Of a stretch of DNA of 64,000 nucleotides, positions 56,697-64,000 are shown one piece after another; position 1 is the stretch's first letter; every line of letters starts with the position of its first letter. The notes beneath the pieces were generated by a model. That model was given only the letters and a program-made list of their open reading frames with translations, was not told the DNA's origin and ran no database searches. The DNA is taken from contig NZ_JADLQQ010000010.1 of the NCBI RefSeq assembly GCF_015477765.1, positions 248,001 through 312,000 on the forward strand. Direction: 5' to 3'. This DNA is from Nocardia transvalensis (GTDB lineage Bacteria > Actinomycetota > Actinomycetes > Mycobacteriales > Mycobacteriaceae). A program made the position numbers and the translations under genes.

Positions 56697-58158
56697 AAAG
56701 CTTCCCGATTTCGTCACGACCGAGCACACGCATGCTGCCCGGCCGCTGATCGCCGAGCGCGATCGGGCCGATATGCGTGCGAACCAGGTCGATGACCGGA
56801 TGGCCGACCTCCGCCAGGAGCCGCCGCACGATGTGCTTGCGGCCCTCGTGCAGCATCACCTTCACCAGCGATTTGCCCTCGCCGACCTCGAGCACCTGGA
56901 ACCGATCCACCTTCGCCGGGCCGTCGTCGAGTTCGACGCCGTCGCGCAGGCGCTTGCCGGCCTCGCGTTTGACCTCGCCCTGCACGGTGGCCAGGTAGGT
57001 CTTGGAGACCTCGAACGACGGGTGCATCAGCCGATGCGCGAGATCGCCGTCGTTGGTCAGCAGCAGCAGCCCCTCGGTGTCGGCGTCGAGGCGGCCGACA
57101 TGGAACAACCGCTGGCCCGCCATCACGCGCTCGGCCACGATGTCGCCGATGCAGGGGCGCCCGAGTTCGTCGGACATGGTGGACTGGAAGCCCTTGGGCT
57201 TGTTCAGGGCGAGATACACCTGCTCGTCGCGGACCACGACCCGCACGCCGTCGACGCGGACCACCGCGGTGTTCGGATCGATGCGCAGTCCCTGTTCGCG
57301 CACGACGAGGCCGTCGACCTCGACCCGGCCCTGTTCGATCAGCTCCTCGGCGGCACGGCGCGAGGCCACACCCGCCTTGGCGAGGACCTTCTGCAGCCGC
57401 TCGCCCTCACCCCAGGGCAGCTTCTTCGGGCCCTTCGCCTCGGGCTCGACATGCTGGTGCCGCGCGGGCTTGGCGAAGCTGAGCACGGTCGGCTGCCGCT
57501 TCTGCCGCTGCGGTTTCCGGCTCGGCGCGGGCTTCGGCGTCAGCGGACGACCACCGCCGATCCGCCCCGCGGTGCTCTTGCCCGCGATGGAACGCCCGTG
57601 CAGGGTGTGATCGGGCGCCCGGCCGTGTGCACTCCGGCTCGGCCCGCGGTCGTTTCCGCCGCGATCCTGTCCGGCGTAACCACCGCGGCCCTGTCCCGCG
57701 CGGCCGTAGCCCCCGCGATCCTGGTCGGTGCGCCCGTAACCACCACGGCCGGAGTCAGCGCGGTAACCACGCTCCTGACCCCCGCGGCTCTGTCCCGCGC
57801 CGCCGTAACCCCCACGATCTCGATCACCGCGGTTGTACCCGCTGCGATCCTGACCCGTACGGCCGTAACCCTCACGGTCCCGGCCCCCCCGACCGTATCC
57901 CCCACGCTCCTGGCCGCGACCGTAACCGCCGCGGTCGTCGCGGCCGTAGCCGCCCCGGTCCTGGCCTCCGCTGCCGTATCCGCGGCCACCGCGGGCGGAC
58001 TCACCACGCCCTGCGCCGCGACCATACGAGTCCCGGTCATCCCCTGTGCGGCCGTATCCGCCGCGGTCCTGTCCGCGGCCGCGGGCCGAACCGCCGGGCG
58101 GTTCGGTTCTACGCTTCCTACGATCCGGTGTGCCATCTCGGCGAGCGGGTGTATTCAC
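56677..58158 (-). CDS. RluB/RsuA-family pseudouridine synthase with long Arg-Gly-Tyr repeat domain
   Basis: Residues about 255-493 form the enzyme: an S4 RNA-binding part (GVASRRAAEELIEQGRVEVDG), then the catalytic GRLDADTEGLLLLTNDG with its Asp, and LMHPSFEVSKTYLA. It modifies 23S rRNA. The first 200 residues are a disordered, repeat-rich stretch of G, R, Y, D and Q with about a dozen YGR/YGG units, seldom this long in the family. The RGG-like composition suggests RNA binding or condensate formation. Start ATG or GTG 58158 is the best of several. It sits between scpB and cmk. Confidence 0.93.
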   Translation of the reverse strand: MNTPARRDGTPDRRKRRTEPPGGSARGRGQDRGGYGRTGDDRDSYGRGAGRGESARGGRGYGSGGQDRGGYGRDDRGGYGRGQERGGYGRGGRDREGYGRTGQDRSGYNRGDRDRGGYGGAGQSRGGQERGYRADSGRGGYGRTDQDRGGYGRAGQGRGGYAGQDRGGNDRGPSRSAHGRAPDHTLHGRSIAGKSTAGRIGGGRPLTPKPAPSRKPQRQKRQPTVLSFAKPARHQHVEPEAKGPKKLPWGEGERLQKVLAKAGVASRRAAEELIEQGRVEVDGLVVREQGLRIDPNTAVVRVDGVRVVVRDEQVYLALNKPKGFQSTMSDELGRPCIGDIVAERVMAGQRLFHVGRLDADTEGLLLLTNDGDLAHRLMHPSFEVSKTYLATVQGEVKREAGKRLRDGVELDDGPAKVDRFQVLEVGEGKSLVKVMLHEGRKHIVRRLLAEVGHPVIDLVRTHIGPIALGDQRPGSMRVLGRDEIGKLYEAVSL

Positions 58159-58167
58159 GTTGTCCTG

Positions 58168-58914
58168 TCAATCCTCGGTGCCGAGGTCGATATCCGACTC
58201 GGCGGGTTTCCTCAGCCTGGTGTACCGGGGATCGGACTCCAGGCTCTCGTTGATCTCATCGATCAGGTCGACGCCCGGTAGCAGGGGCGCCAGCGGCGGC
58301 AGATCCGCCAGTGACGCGAGCCCGATCCGTTCCAGGAACAGCTCGGTGGTGACGTACAGGGTGCCGTTGGTCTCGGGATCTGTCCCGGACTCGGCGATCA
58401 GTCCGCGCGCCACCAGGGTGCGGATCACGCCGTCGACGTTCACCCCGCGCACGGCGCTCACCCGTGCTCGCGTAACCGGTTGACGATAGGCGATCACCGC
58501 CAGCGTCTCCAAAGCGGCCCTGGTCAACTTGGACCGGGAGCCGTCGAGCAACATGCGCTCGACATAGGGCGCATACTCGGTCCGCGTGTAGAAACGCCAC
58601 CCGTCACCGACGAATCTGAGATCTATCCCACTCCCCCGCGCGGCCAACTCCGCCGACATCTCCCGCAGCGCCTGCTCGACCCGCTCCTCGCTGTCGTCCA
58701 GCGCCGACGCGAGCTGCTCGACGGGCGCGGGCGCGTCCACCACCAGCAGCATCGCCTCGAGCGCCGAGCGGAATTCGGTCTCGTCCAGCCGCTGCGGGGT
58801 GAACTCCTCGACCGCCTCGTCGGCCGGATCGGTCGCGCCGTCGGCGGCGGTCCGCTCCGGATCGGCGGGGTCCATCGGTGCCGCCCCGGCCTCGGTGTCC
58901 GCTGCGATCGTCAT
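58168..58914 (-). CDS. scpB: Segregation and condensation protein B
   Basis: The 248-residue protein has an acidic N-terminal tail, then two winged helices (FRSALEAMLLVVDAPAPVEQLASALD and KLTRAALETLAVIAYRQPVTRARVSAVRGVNVDGVI), typical of ScpB. It partners ScpA and SMC in chromosome condensation. ATG 58914 overlaps the scpA stop as ATGA. Its C-terminal DPRYTRLRKPAESDIDLG tail is normal for Nocardia-type ScpB. Position and content make the call certain. Confidence 0.95.
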   Translation of the reverse strand: MTIAADTEAGAAPMDPADPERTAADGATDPADEAVEEFTPQRLDETEFRSALEAMLLVVDAPAPVEQLASALDDSEERVEQALREMSAELAARGSGIDLRFVGDGWRFYTRTEYAPYVERMLLDGSRSKLTRAALETLAVIAYRQPVTRARVSAVRGVNVDGVIRTLVARGLIAESGTDPETNGTLYVTTELFLERIGLASLADLPPLAPLLPGVDLIDEINESLESDPRYTRLRKPAESDIDLGTED

Positions 58915-59861
58915 CCGTAGTCCTCGTCGATAGTCACTGTTTGCGTGGGTTTTTCGCCGTCCTGGTCGCCGATCCAGCTGACCGCCAGCGGGCCCAGGGG
59001 ATCGGGCTGATCGAATTCGATCGACTTGCCCCGATACAACTCCAGCAGTGCCAGAAAGCGGGCGACGATCTGGATCGGCAGCTCGCAGTCGGCACACAGC
59101 TCGCGGAATGTGGTCCAACCGCCGGGTCCGCGACTCTTCAGCATCTCCAGCACGAGCGCGGCCTGCTCGGCCACCGAGATGGCGTGGGCGTGCAGATGGT
59201 CGAGCCCCACCTTCGGCGCCGGACGTGGCCGGAACGCCGCCGCGGCGACCTCGGCGAAGCCGGCGGCGTCAACTCCCAGCGTAACCTCCGGCAGCAGGCC
59301 GAGGAATCGCTCCTCCAGCGACACCGCCCGCGGGTAACGGCGCAGCGCCGCCTGTTCGAGCTCGCCCAGCAACTCGGCGACCTGCTTGAAAGCCCGGTAC
59401 TGCAGCAGCCGCGCGAACAACAGATCGCGCGCCTCCAGCAGGGCCAGATCCTCCTCGTCGGTGACCTCGCCCGCGGGCAGCAACCGGGCGGCCTTCAAAT
59501 CGAGCAGAGTGGCCGCGACCACCAGGAATTCGGTGGTCTGGTCGAGAATCTTGTCCGCGCGCAGCGTCGTATCGGAGTCCAGGCTCGCGGTCAGCGCCTT
59601 GGTGTAGGCGATGAACTCGTCGGTAACCTTGTGCAGCGCCACCTCGGTGACATCCAGGCGACGTTGGCTGATCAGCTGCAGCAGCAGGTCGAACGGGCCC
59701 TCGAAGTTGCTCAGCCGCAGGTGGAACTTGCCCGATCTATCCGGATTGTCCGAGGTGGCAGGCGCGTTCGGGCCCGGCGAATCCTGGGCACCCGGGCTCG
59801 GCACCTCCTGCGGAGCCGGGGTCGACAAGTCCTCTACGGCGGGTGTGGCGCTGTCGGTCAC
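58911..59861 (-). CDS. scpA: Segregation and condensation protein A
   Basis: The 316-residue protein has the kleisin start FHLRLSNFEGPFDLLLQLI, the helix RRLDVTEVALHKVTDEFIAY, and the C-terminal winged helix that binds SMC heads. It is the bridging subunit of SMC-ScpAB. A low-complexity N-terminal tail (residues 1-40) precedes the domain. GTG 59861 overlaps the parA stop (GTGA). Order parA-scpA-scpB matches Mycobacterium. Confidence 0.95.
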   Translation of the reverse strand: MTDSATPAVEDLSTPAPQEVPSPGAQDSPGPNAPATSDNPDRSGKFHLRLSNFEGPFDLLLQLISQRRLDVTEVALHKVTDEFIAYTKALTASLDSDTTLRADKILDQTTEFLVVAATLLDLKAARLLPAGEVTDEEDLALLEARDLLFARLLQYRAFKQVAELLGELEQAALRRYPRAVSLEERFLGLLPEVTLGVDAAGFAEVAAAAFRPRPAPKVGLDHLHAHAISVAEQAALVLEMLKSRGPGGWTTFRELCADCELPIQIVARFLALLELYRGKSIEFDQPDPLGPLAVSWIGDQDGEKPTQTVTIDEDYG

Positions 59862-60826
59862 CGGCCCGACCGGTGGATGACTTCCCGTGCCATCGCCCGA
59901 TACGCTTCCGCGCCACCGGATTTCGGCGCCCAGGTGGTGATCGGCTCGCCCGCCACACTCGCGTCGGGGAACCGGACGGTCCGGGCGATCACCGTGTCGT
60001 ACACCAGGTCACCGAATACCTCGACCACCCGGGCCATCACCTGCCGCGAATGCAGCAACCGCGCATCGAACATGGTGACCACGATGCCGTACAGGCTCAG
60101 CCGCGGATTCAACCGGTCCCGCACCTTCTCCACGGTATCGGTGAGCAGGGCCAGCCCGCGCAGCGAGAAGTATTCGCACTCCATCGGAATGATCACGCCG
60201 TCGGCGCAGGCCAGGGCGTTGACGGTGAGCAGGCCCAGCGACGGCTGGCAGTCGATGAGGATGTAGTCGTACTGGTTGCGTAACGAGGCCAGTGCCCGGC
60301 CCAGGGTCTGCTCCCGGCCGACCTCGTTGACCAGCTGGATCTCGGCCGCGGATAGATCGATGTTGCTGGGTAGCAGATCCATGCGGTCCACCTTGGTCTG
60401 CAGCAGCACATCCGTGGCGGCGGCGCGACCGCCGACGAGCAGATTGTGGACGGTGAGGTCCAGGTCGTGGTGGGCGACACCGAGTCCGGCCGACAGCGCG
60501 CCCTGCGGGTCCAGGTCGACCAGCAGCACGCGGCGGCCGTATTCGGCCAGGGCGGCACCGAGATTGATAGTGGAGGTGGTCTTGCCGACGCCACCCTTCT
60601 GATTACACATGGCGACGATCAGGGCATCGCCCTGATGCGAGACCGGCGGAGGTTCGGGGATGTCACGCAAAGGGCGACCGGTCGGTCCGATTTCCGCGCC
60701 GTCCGCCACGATGTCGTTCGCCTCCCACAGTGTCTGGGCCGCCTGCTCTATCCGCGGGGCCGACCTCTCCGAAAGCGGTTCTGCCGCAGCACTCCTCGGC
60801 GGCTCGGCCGCACCGGCTGTCGTCAT
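59858..60826 (-). CDS. ParA-family ATPase (Soj-like)
   Basis: The 322-residue protein has the deviant Walker A NQKGGVGKTTSTINLGAALA, RRVLLVDLDPQGAL, DYILIDCQPSLGLLTVNAL and a late switch region, the ParA/MinD layout. Here it lies with scpAB rather than with parB, so it is the second ParA of this kind in actinomycetes (Rv1708-like). It may help condense or position chromosomal or polar proteins. The 65-residue N-terminal tail is longer than in typical Soj. ATG 60826 is a clean start. Confidence 0.9.
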   Translation of the reverse strand: MTTAGAAEPPRSAAAEPLSERSAPRIEQAAQTLWEANDIVADGAEIGPTGRPLRDIPEPPPVSHQGDALIVAMCNQKGGVGKTTSTINLGAALAEYGRRVLLVDLDPQGALSAGLGVAHHDLDLTVHNLLVGGRAAATDVLLQTKVDRMDLLPSNIDLSAAEIQLVNEVGREQTLGRALASLRNQYDYILIDCQPSLGLLTVNALACADGVIIPMECEYFSLRGLALLTDTVEKVRDRLNPRLSLYGIVVTMFDARLLHSRQVMARVVEVFGDLVYDTVIARTVRFPDASVAGEPITTWAPKSGGAEAYRAMAREVIHRSGR

Positions 60827-60951
60827 ATCCGCTGCTCCTTCAGTGTTCTGCGCCCAATTGCCCCGCCGAGCGCAGCGAGGCAGCTCCCACCCGAGGTCAC
60901 CCAGGGTGACATCAGGACCCCCATAGACGCTACCGTCTCCGAGCGCAAGAC

Positions 60952-61503
60952 TTACGCTCGGACACGCTTTGTGAGCATGGCTTCAGTGCGCCGTGGCAGG
61001 TTGCGGACGAACATCAGCACCGCCTCGTCGTCGAGACAGACGGTGCCTCCGGGGGGAACCGGCCGATTCCGGTACATCACACCCCGCCCATCCGGAAGAT
61101 ATCCACGGCGAACGTAGAGCCGTTGCGCAGCACCGTAGTCAGCGTACAGGCCGACGCCGAGACCCACCGTAGCGACGCGCGCACCGGCGGCATGCTCGAT
61201 CGCCTCGAGCAAGGCGTTGCCGATGCCCCGGCGCTGGAACCGCGGCAGCACGTTGAGGTCCTGGATCTCCGGAATGCCCTGCTCGGCGAACGGCTCGTAC
61301 GGCGAATTCCACAGCAGGGTGCAGTATCCGGCGAACCGACCCTCCGCCTCGGCGACGAGGCCGACCCGGCGGCCGGCTTCCTGGTCGGCGAGGTACCGCT
61401 CGTACTGTTCGGCCGGTTTGTCCCACCCGATCTCCGCGAACGCGCGGGCGATCACGGAGGGATCGGTGGCGCACATGCGCCGAATCTCGATTCGTTCAGC
61501 CAC
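60952..61503 (-). CDS. GNAT-family N-acetyltransferase
   Basis: From GTG 61503 the 183-residue product has the acetyltransferase core: GRFAGYCTLLW, IPEIQDLNVLPRFQRRGIGNALLEAIEHAA (acetyl-CoA loop R/Q-x-x-G-x-G/A), GLGVGLYADYGAAQRLYVRRGY. The family transfers acetyl groups to small molecules or proteins. The extension to 61635 is not needed. It sits between xerD and parA on the same strand; the substrate is unknown. Confidence 0.85.
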   Translation of the reverse strand: MAERIEIRRMCATDPSVIARAFAEIGWDKPAEQYERYLADQEAGRRVGLVAEAEGRFAGYCTLLWNSPYEPFAEQGIPEIQDLNVLPRFQRRGIGNALLEAIEHAAGARVATVGLGVGLYADYGAAQRLYVRRGYLPDGRGVMYRNRPVPPGGTVCLDDEAVLMFVRNLPRRTEAMLTKRVRA

Positions 61504-61597
61504 CTCGACACTGTTGTAGAGGGACCACGCCGTCGGCAAACCAATTGTCCGCACCCCAACCCGACACGATGTCCGAATGATGGTGCCGCGGATCTTC

Positions 61598-62524
61598 CTA
61601 CCGGGCGCGCGGGTGGGCCGTCGCCCAGACCTCATGCAGGGTGTTGACCGTGACCAGGGTGTAGATCTGGGTGGTCGTCACCGAGGCGTGGCCGAGTAGT
61701 TCCTGGACGACGCGGACGTCGGCGCCGCCGTCGAGCAGGTGGGTGGCGAAGGAGTGGCGCAGAGTGTGCGGGGAGACCGCGGCGCCGATACCGGCACGGT
61801 CGGCGGCGTCCTGCAGCACCTGCCAGGCGCTCTGGCGGGACAACCGGCCGCCGCGGTGATTCAGGAACAGGGCCGCATTTCCCCTGCCGCGCAGGGCCAG
61901 CGCGGGGCGGCCGCGAATCAGGTAGGCGTCCAGGGCGGCCAGCGCCGGGCGGCCGATCGGCACGATGCGCTGTTTACCGCCCTTGCCGTGCAGCACGACC
62001 GAACGGTCGGCGACGTCGATGTCGTCCACATCGAGGCCCACCACCTCCGAGATGCGGGCGCCCGTCGAATACAGCAGCTCGAGCAGGGCCCTGTCGCGCA
62101 GTCCCCGAGGTCCGCCGTCGGCCTCGCCGGTCCCGCCCGCCGCCTCCAGCAGCTTCGAAATCTGGTCGTACGGCAGCGCTTTGGGCAGCCGCCGCGCCGG
62201 GGTGGGCGGCTTCACCGGATGCGCGACATCACCGGCGGTCATCCCTTCGGCGGCGGCGAACCGATGCAATCCGCGCACCGCGACCAGCCCGCGCGCGGCC
62301 GAACTCGCCGCCAGCGGCGGATAGCCGTTGCCCCCGGCCCGCAGCGAGACCACGAAATCCGCGATATCGCTCTCGCTCACCGCATCGAGCCCGTGGATCC
62401 CGCGCTGTTCCAGAAACTCCCGATACCGGCCCAGGTCCCGCCGATACGCGCTGAGAGTGTTACGCGCGGCTCCCTTCTCGACCGTCAAGTGGTCGAGATA
62501 GGCCGCGATCTGCCGCTGCAACAC
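61598..62524 (-). CDS. xerD: Site-specific tyrosine recombinase XerD
   Basis: The 308-residue product has the N-terminal SAM-like domain (QIAAYLDHLTVEKGAARNTLSAYRRDLGRY) and a catalytic domain with all residues: Arg in STGARISEVVGL, Lys in HGKGGKQR, HTLRHSFATHLL, GHASVTTTQIYT. It resolves chromosome dimers at dif with XerC. GTG 62524 is chosen for normal length. Its place next to Nudix and pyrG is the standard chromosomal order, separating it from the two element integrases in this window. Confidence 0.95.
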   Translation of the reverse strand: MLQRQIAAYLDHLTVEKGAARNTLSAYRRDLGRYREFLEQRGIHGLDAVSESDIADFVVSLRAGGNGYPPLAASSAARGLVAVRGLHRFAAAEGMTAGDVAHPVKPPTPARRLPKALPYDQISKLLEAAGGTGEADGGPRGLRDRALLELLYSTGARISEVVGLDVDDIDVADRSVVLHGKGGKQRIVPIGRPALAALDAYLIRGRPALALRGRGNAALFLNHRGGRLSRQSAWQVLQDAADRAGIGAAVSPHTLRHSFATHLLDGGADVRVVQELLGHASVTTTQIYTLVTVNTLHEVWATAHPRAR

Positions 62525-62660
62525 GGCACCATCATGGCAGCTACCACCGACACCGTTGCGAGCGCACCGCGCGAGGCCCTGCACCGCCCGCTGCGCGGAC
62601 GGTGCAGGGAATAAGACGGAAAGGGTGTGAGCCGGAGCGGGAAGGGCCCTCTCCACATTT

Positions 62661-62694
62661 CCCGTCTTCCGGCCCCCCAGGGCCGGAAGACGGG
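62661..62694 (-). terminator. Terminator after the ADP-ribose pyrophosphatase gene
   Basis: CCCGTCTTCCGGCC and its complement form a 14-bp stem with a six-base loop, 31 bases after the stop of the Nudix gene. Confidence 0.75.
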
Positions 62695-62725
62695 GACCAT
62701 CGCGCGGACGATCCGAGCCGAGTGC

Positions 62726-63364
62726 TTACTTCCCGGCAGCCTTGCGGTCCAGGAAGGCCGTGGGCATCCCCGGCCAGGGCGCGTCTGCCGGGCGCAGCGG
62801 GAGGTTGCGGCTGCGGGCCGTCGACAATGCCAGTACGCCCGCTACGGCGGTGGCGTTGACGATCTCGCCGGACAGCGCCGCGCGGACCGCGTCGTCGACC
62901 GGCATCCGGACGATCTCGAGGTCGGCCTCCTCCAATTCCGGTTCCGGACGGTCGGTTTCGGTGAGGCCGGTGGCGAGGTAGATGCGCAGCGCCTCGTCGG
63001 TGAAGCCGGGCGACAATGCGACATCGACCAGCACCGACCAGTCCCGCGCGGCCAGCCCCGTCTCCTCGGCCAGCTCGCGCTTGGCGGCCTCGAGCGGATC
63101 CTCCCCGTGCTTGTCGAGCAATCCGGCGGGCAATTCGAGCAGGCGGCGGCCGATCGGGTGCCGATACTGGTCGATCAGCACGAGATCACCCGCCTCGTCC
63201 ACGGCGGCGACGGCGACGGCCCCGTGATGCTCGATCACCTCACGCTCGACCACCCGCCCGCCGGGCATGCGGACCTGATCCAGCCGCAGCGCCAGAATCG
63301 CGCCCGAATACACGGTGCGGCTGGACACCGTCTCGAAATCGTGCGTGCCCGCACCGTTCGTCAC
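62726..63364 (-). CDS. Nudix hydrolase, ADP-ribose pyrophosphatase type
   Basis: The 212-residue protein has LIDQYRHPIGRRLLELPAGLLD before the Nudix box GEDPLEAAKRELAEETGL, the arrangement of ADP-ribose pyrophosphatases (Rv1700-like). GTG 63364 overlaps the pyrG stop as GTGA. It hydrolyses ADP-ribose to AMP and ribose phosphate and is conserved next to pyrG in mycobacteria. The open frame to 63910 overlaps pyrG and is a shadow. Confidence 0.93.
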   Translation of the reverse strand: MTNGAGTHDFETVSSRTVYSGAILALRLDQVRMPGGRVVEREVIEHHGAVAVAAVDEAGDLVLIDQYRHPIGRRLLELPAGLLDKHGEDPLEAAKRELAEETGLAARDWSVLVDVALSPGFTDEALRIYLATGLTETDRPEPELEEADLEIVRMPVDDAVRAALSGEIVNATAVAGVLALSTARSRNLPLRPADAPWPGMPTAFLDRKAAGK

Positions 63365-64000
63365 TGCGAGACCCGCTCGCCCTCGTCGACCTCGACCTCG
63401 GACTCGCCCGGAATCTCCACCGGAAGCCGTTCGGCCGCCTTGTATTTCAGCGCCGCCGAGATCAACCCGGCGAACAGCGGATGCGGCCGGGTGGGCCGGC
63501 TCTTCAACTCCGGATGGGCCTGGGTGGCGACGAAATACGGATGCTTGTCGGCGGGCAACTCCACGAACTCGACCAGATGCCCGTCCGGCGAGGTGCCGCT
63601 GAACCGCAGCCCACTCTGGGCGATCTTGTCGCGGTAGGCGTTGTTGACCTCGAAGCGGTGCCGGTGCCGCTCGGACACCTCGGTGGCGCCGTAGGTCTGG
63701 GCGACCACCGACCCCTTCTGCAGCACCGCCGGGTAGGCGCCCAGCCGCATGGTGCCGCCCAGATCGGCCTCGCCCGCGACCGCCTGCTCCTGATCGGCCA
63801 TGGTCGAGATCACCGGATGCTTGGTGTCGGGCTCGAATTCGGCGGAGTTGGCGTCCTCGAGGCCGACCGAGCGGGCCGCCTCGATCACCACGCACTGCAG
63901 GCCCAGGCACAGCCCGAGCAGCGGGATGCCGCGAGTGCGGGCGTAGCGGATCGCGCCGATCTTGCCCTCGATGCCGCGAATACCGAAGCCGCCCGGGATC
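63361..64000 (-). CDS. pyrG: CTP synthase, C-terminal part (cut by the window edge)
   Basis: The frame is open to the right edge, so the start is missing. The visible part is the end of the glutamine amidotransferase domain: GFGIRGIEGKIGAIRYARTRGIPLLGLCLGLQ, with the catalytic Cys in LGLCLG, then HRHRFEVNNAYRD and the final HPELKSRPTRPHPLF region with the His-Glu pair. CTP synthase makes CTP from UTP and glutamine. The last 30 residues are a variable, acidic tail ending EVEVDEGERVSQ. Confidence 0.97.
   Translation of the reverse strand, partial: IPGGFGIRGIEGKIGAIRYARTRGIPLLGLCLGLQCVVIEAARSVGLEDANSAEFEPDTKHPVISTMADQEQAVAGEADLGGTMRLGAYPAVLQKGSVVAQTYGATEVSERHRHRFEVNNAYRDKIAQSGLRFSGTSPDGHLVEFVELPADKHPYFVATQAHPELKSRPTRPHPLFAGLISAALKYKAAERLPVEIPGESEVEVDEGERVSQ

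Overview
The window comes from a high-GC, mycolate-containing actinomycete, most likely Nocardia or a close relative. The right end carries the pyrG, Nudix, xerD, parA, scpA, scpB, pseudouridine synthase, cmk, der block known from Mycobacterium and Nocardia. An antigen 85-type mycolyltransferase, Lsr2, a WhiB-like protein and a DUF3558-type lipoprotein point the same way. The genus is inferred from gene content only.

Bases 1 to 21.3 kb are accessory DNA. A plus-strand block (1-3.4 kb) holds small linked genes and an nSTAND NTPase. A long minus-strand block (15.9 down to 3.6 kb) holds mostly small, overlapping, translationally coupled genes of phage or integrative-element type: HTH proteins, a HicA-like protein, a metallophosphoesterase, a WhiB-zinc ribbon protein, a Ro60/TROVE protein and a UvrD/Rep helicase. 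Several small genes in this block share a repeated control cassette: a 17-bp palindrome, then a GGGGCTGCCACCCC hairpin, then an AAGGA ribosome site. Tyrosine integrase 1 (16.1-17.4 kb) lies beside a tRNA- or tmRNA-like 3' fragment. A second integrase and excisionase (19.3-20.9 kb) abut tRNA-Pro(GGG) at 21.34 kb, and Lsr2 is encoded between the two integrases. The left ends of both elements are outside the window or not recognisable in it.

Bases 21.5 to 48.2 kb look chromosomal. They hold an acyl-ACP thioesterase, an L,D-transpeptidase, a GntR-MFS pair and a glycerol regulon: glpF-glpK-glpD on the plus strand, a second glpK with an IclR/GylR-type regulator on the minus strand, and two identical 15-bp palindromes between them. 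Further right are a cytochrome P450, an XRE-MmyB regulator, a diguanylate cyclase, a condensation-like acyltransferase, DUF72, a Tat-exported phospholipase C, a chagasin-like inhibitor, a SAM methyltransferase, a GGDEF-EAL protein, an NADP-dependent oxidoreductase, a mycolyltransferase and a MerR regulator.

Bases 48.3 to 53.8 kb hold a compact divergent locus: Gfo/Idh oxidoreductase, DegT-type aminotransferase and Nudix hydrolase on one side, an XRE-helical-repeat regulator and an APH-type kinase on the other. This suggests a small amino-sugar or aminocyclitol pathway. Bases 53.9 to 64 kb are the conserved chromosome segregation and ribosome biogenesis block, read on the minus strand, ending in a truncated pyrG.

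The strongest candidates for something new are the Ro60-helicase operon with its repeat- and hairpin-rich upstream DNA, and the iterated operator/hairpin cassettes that link many small element genes.
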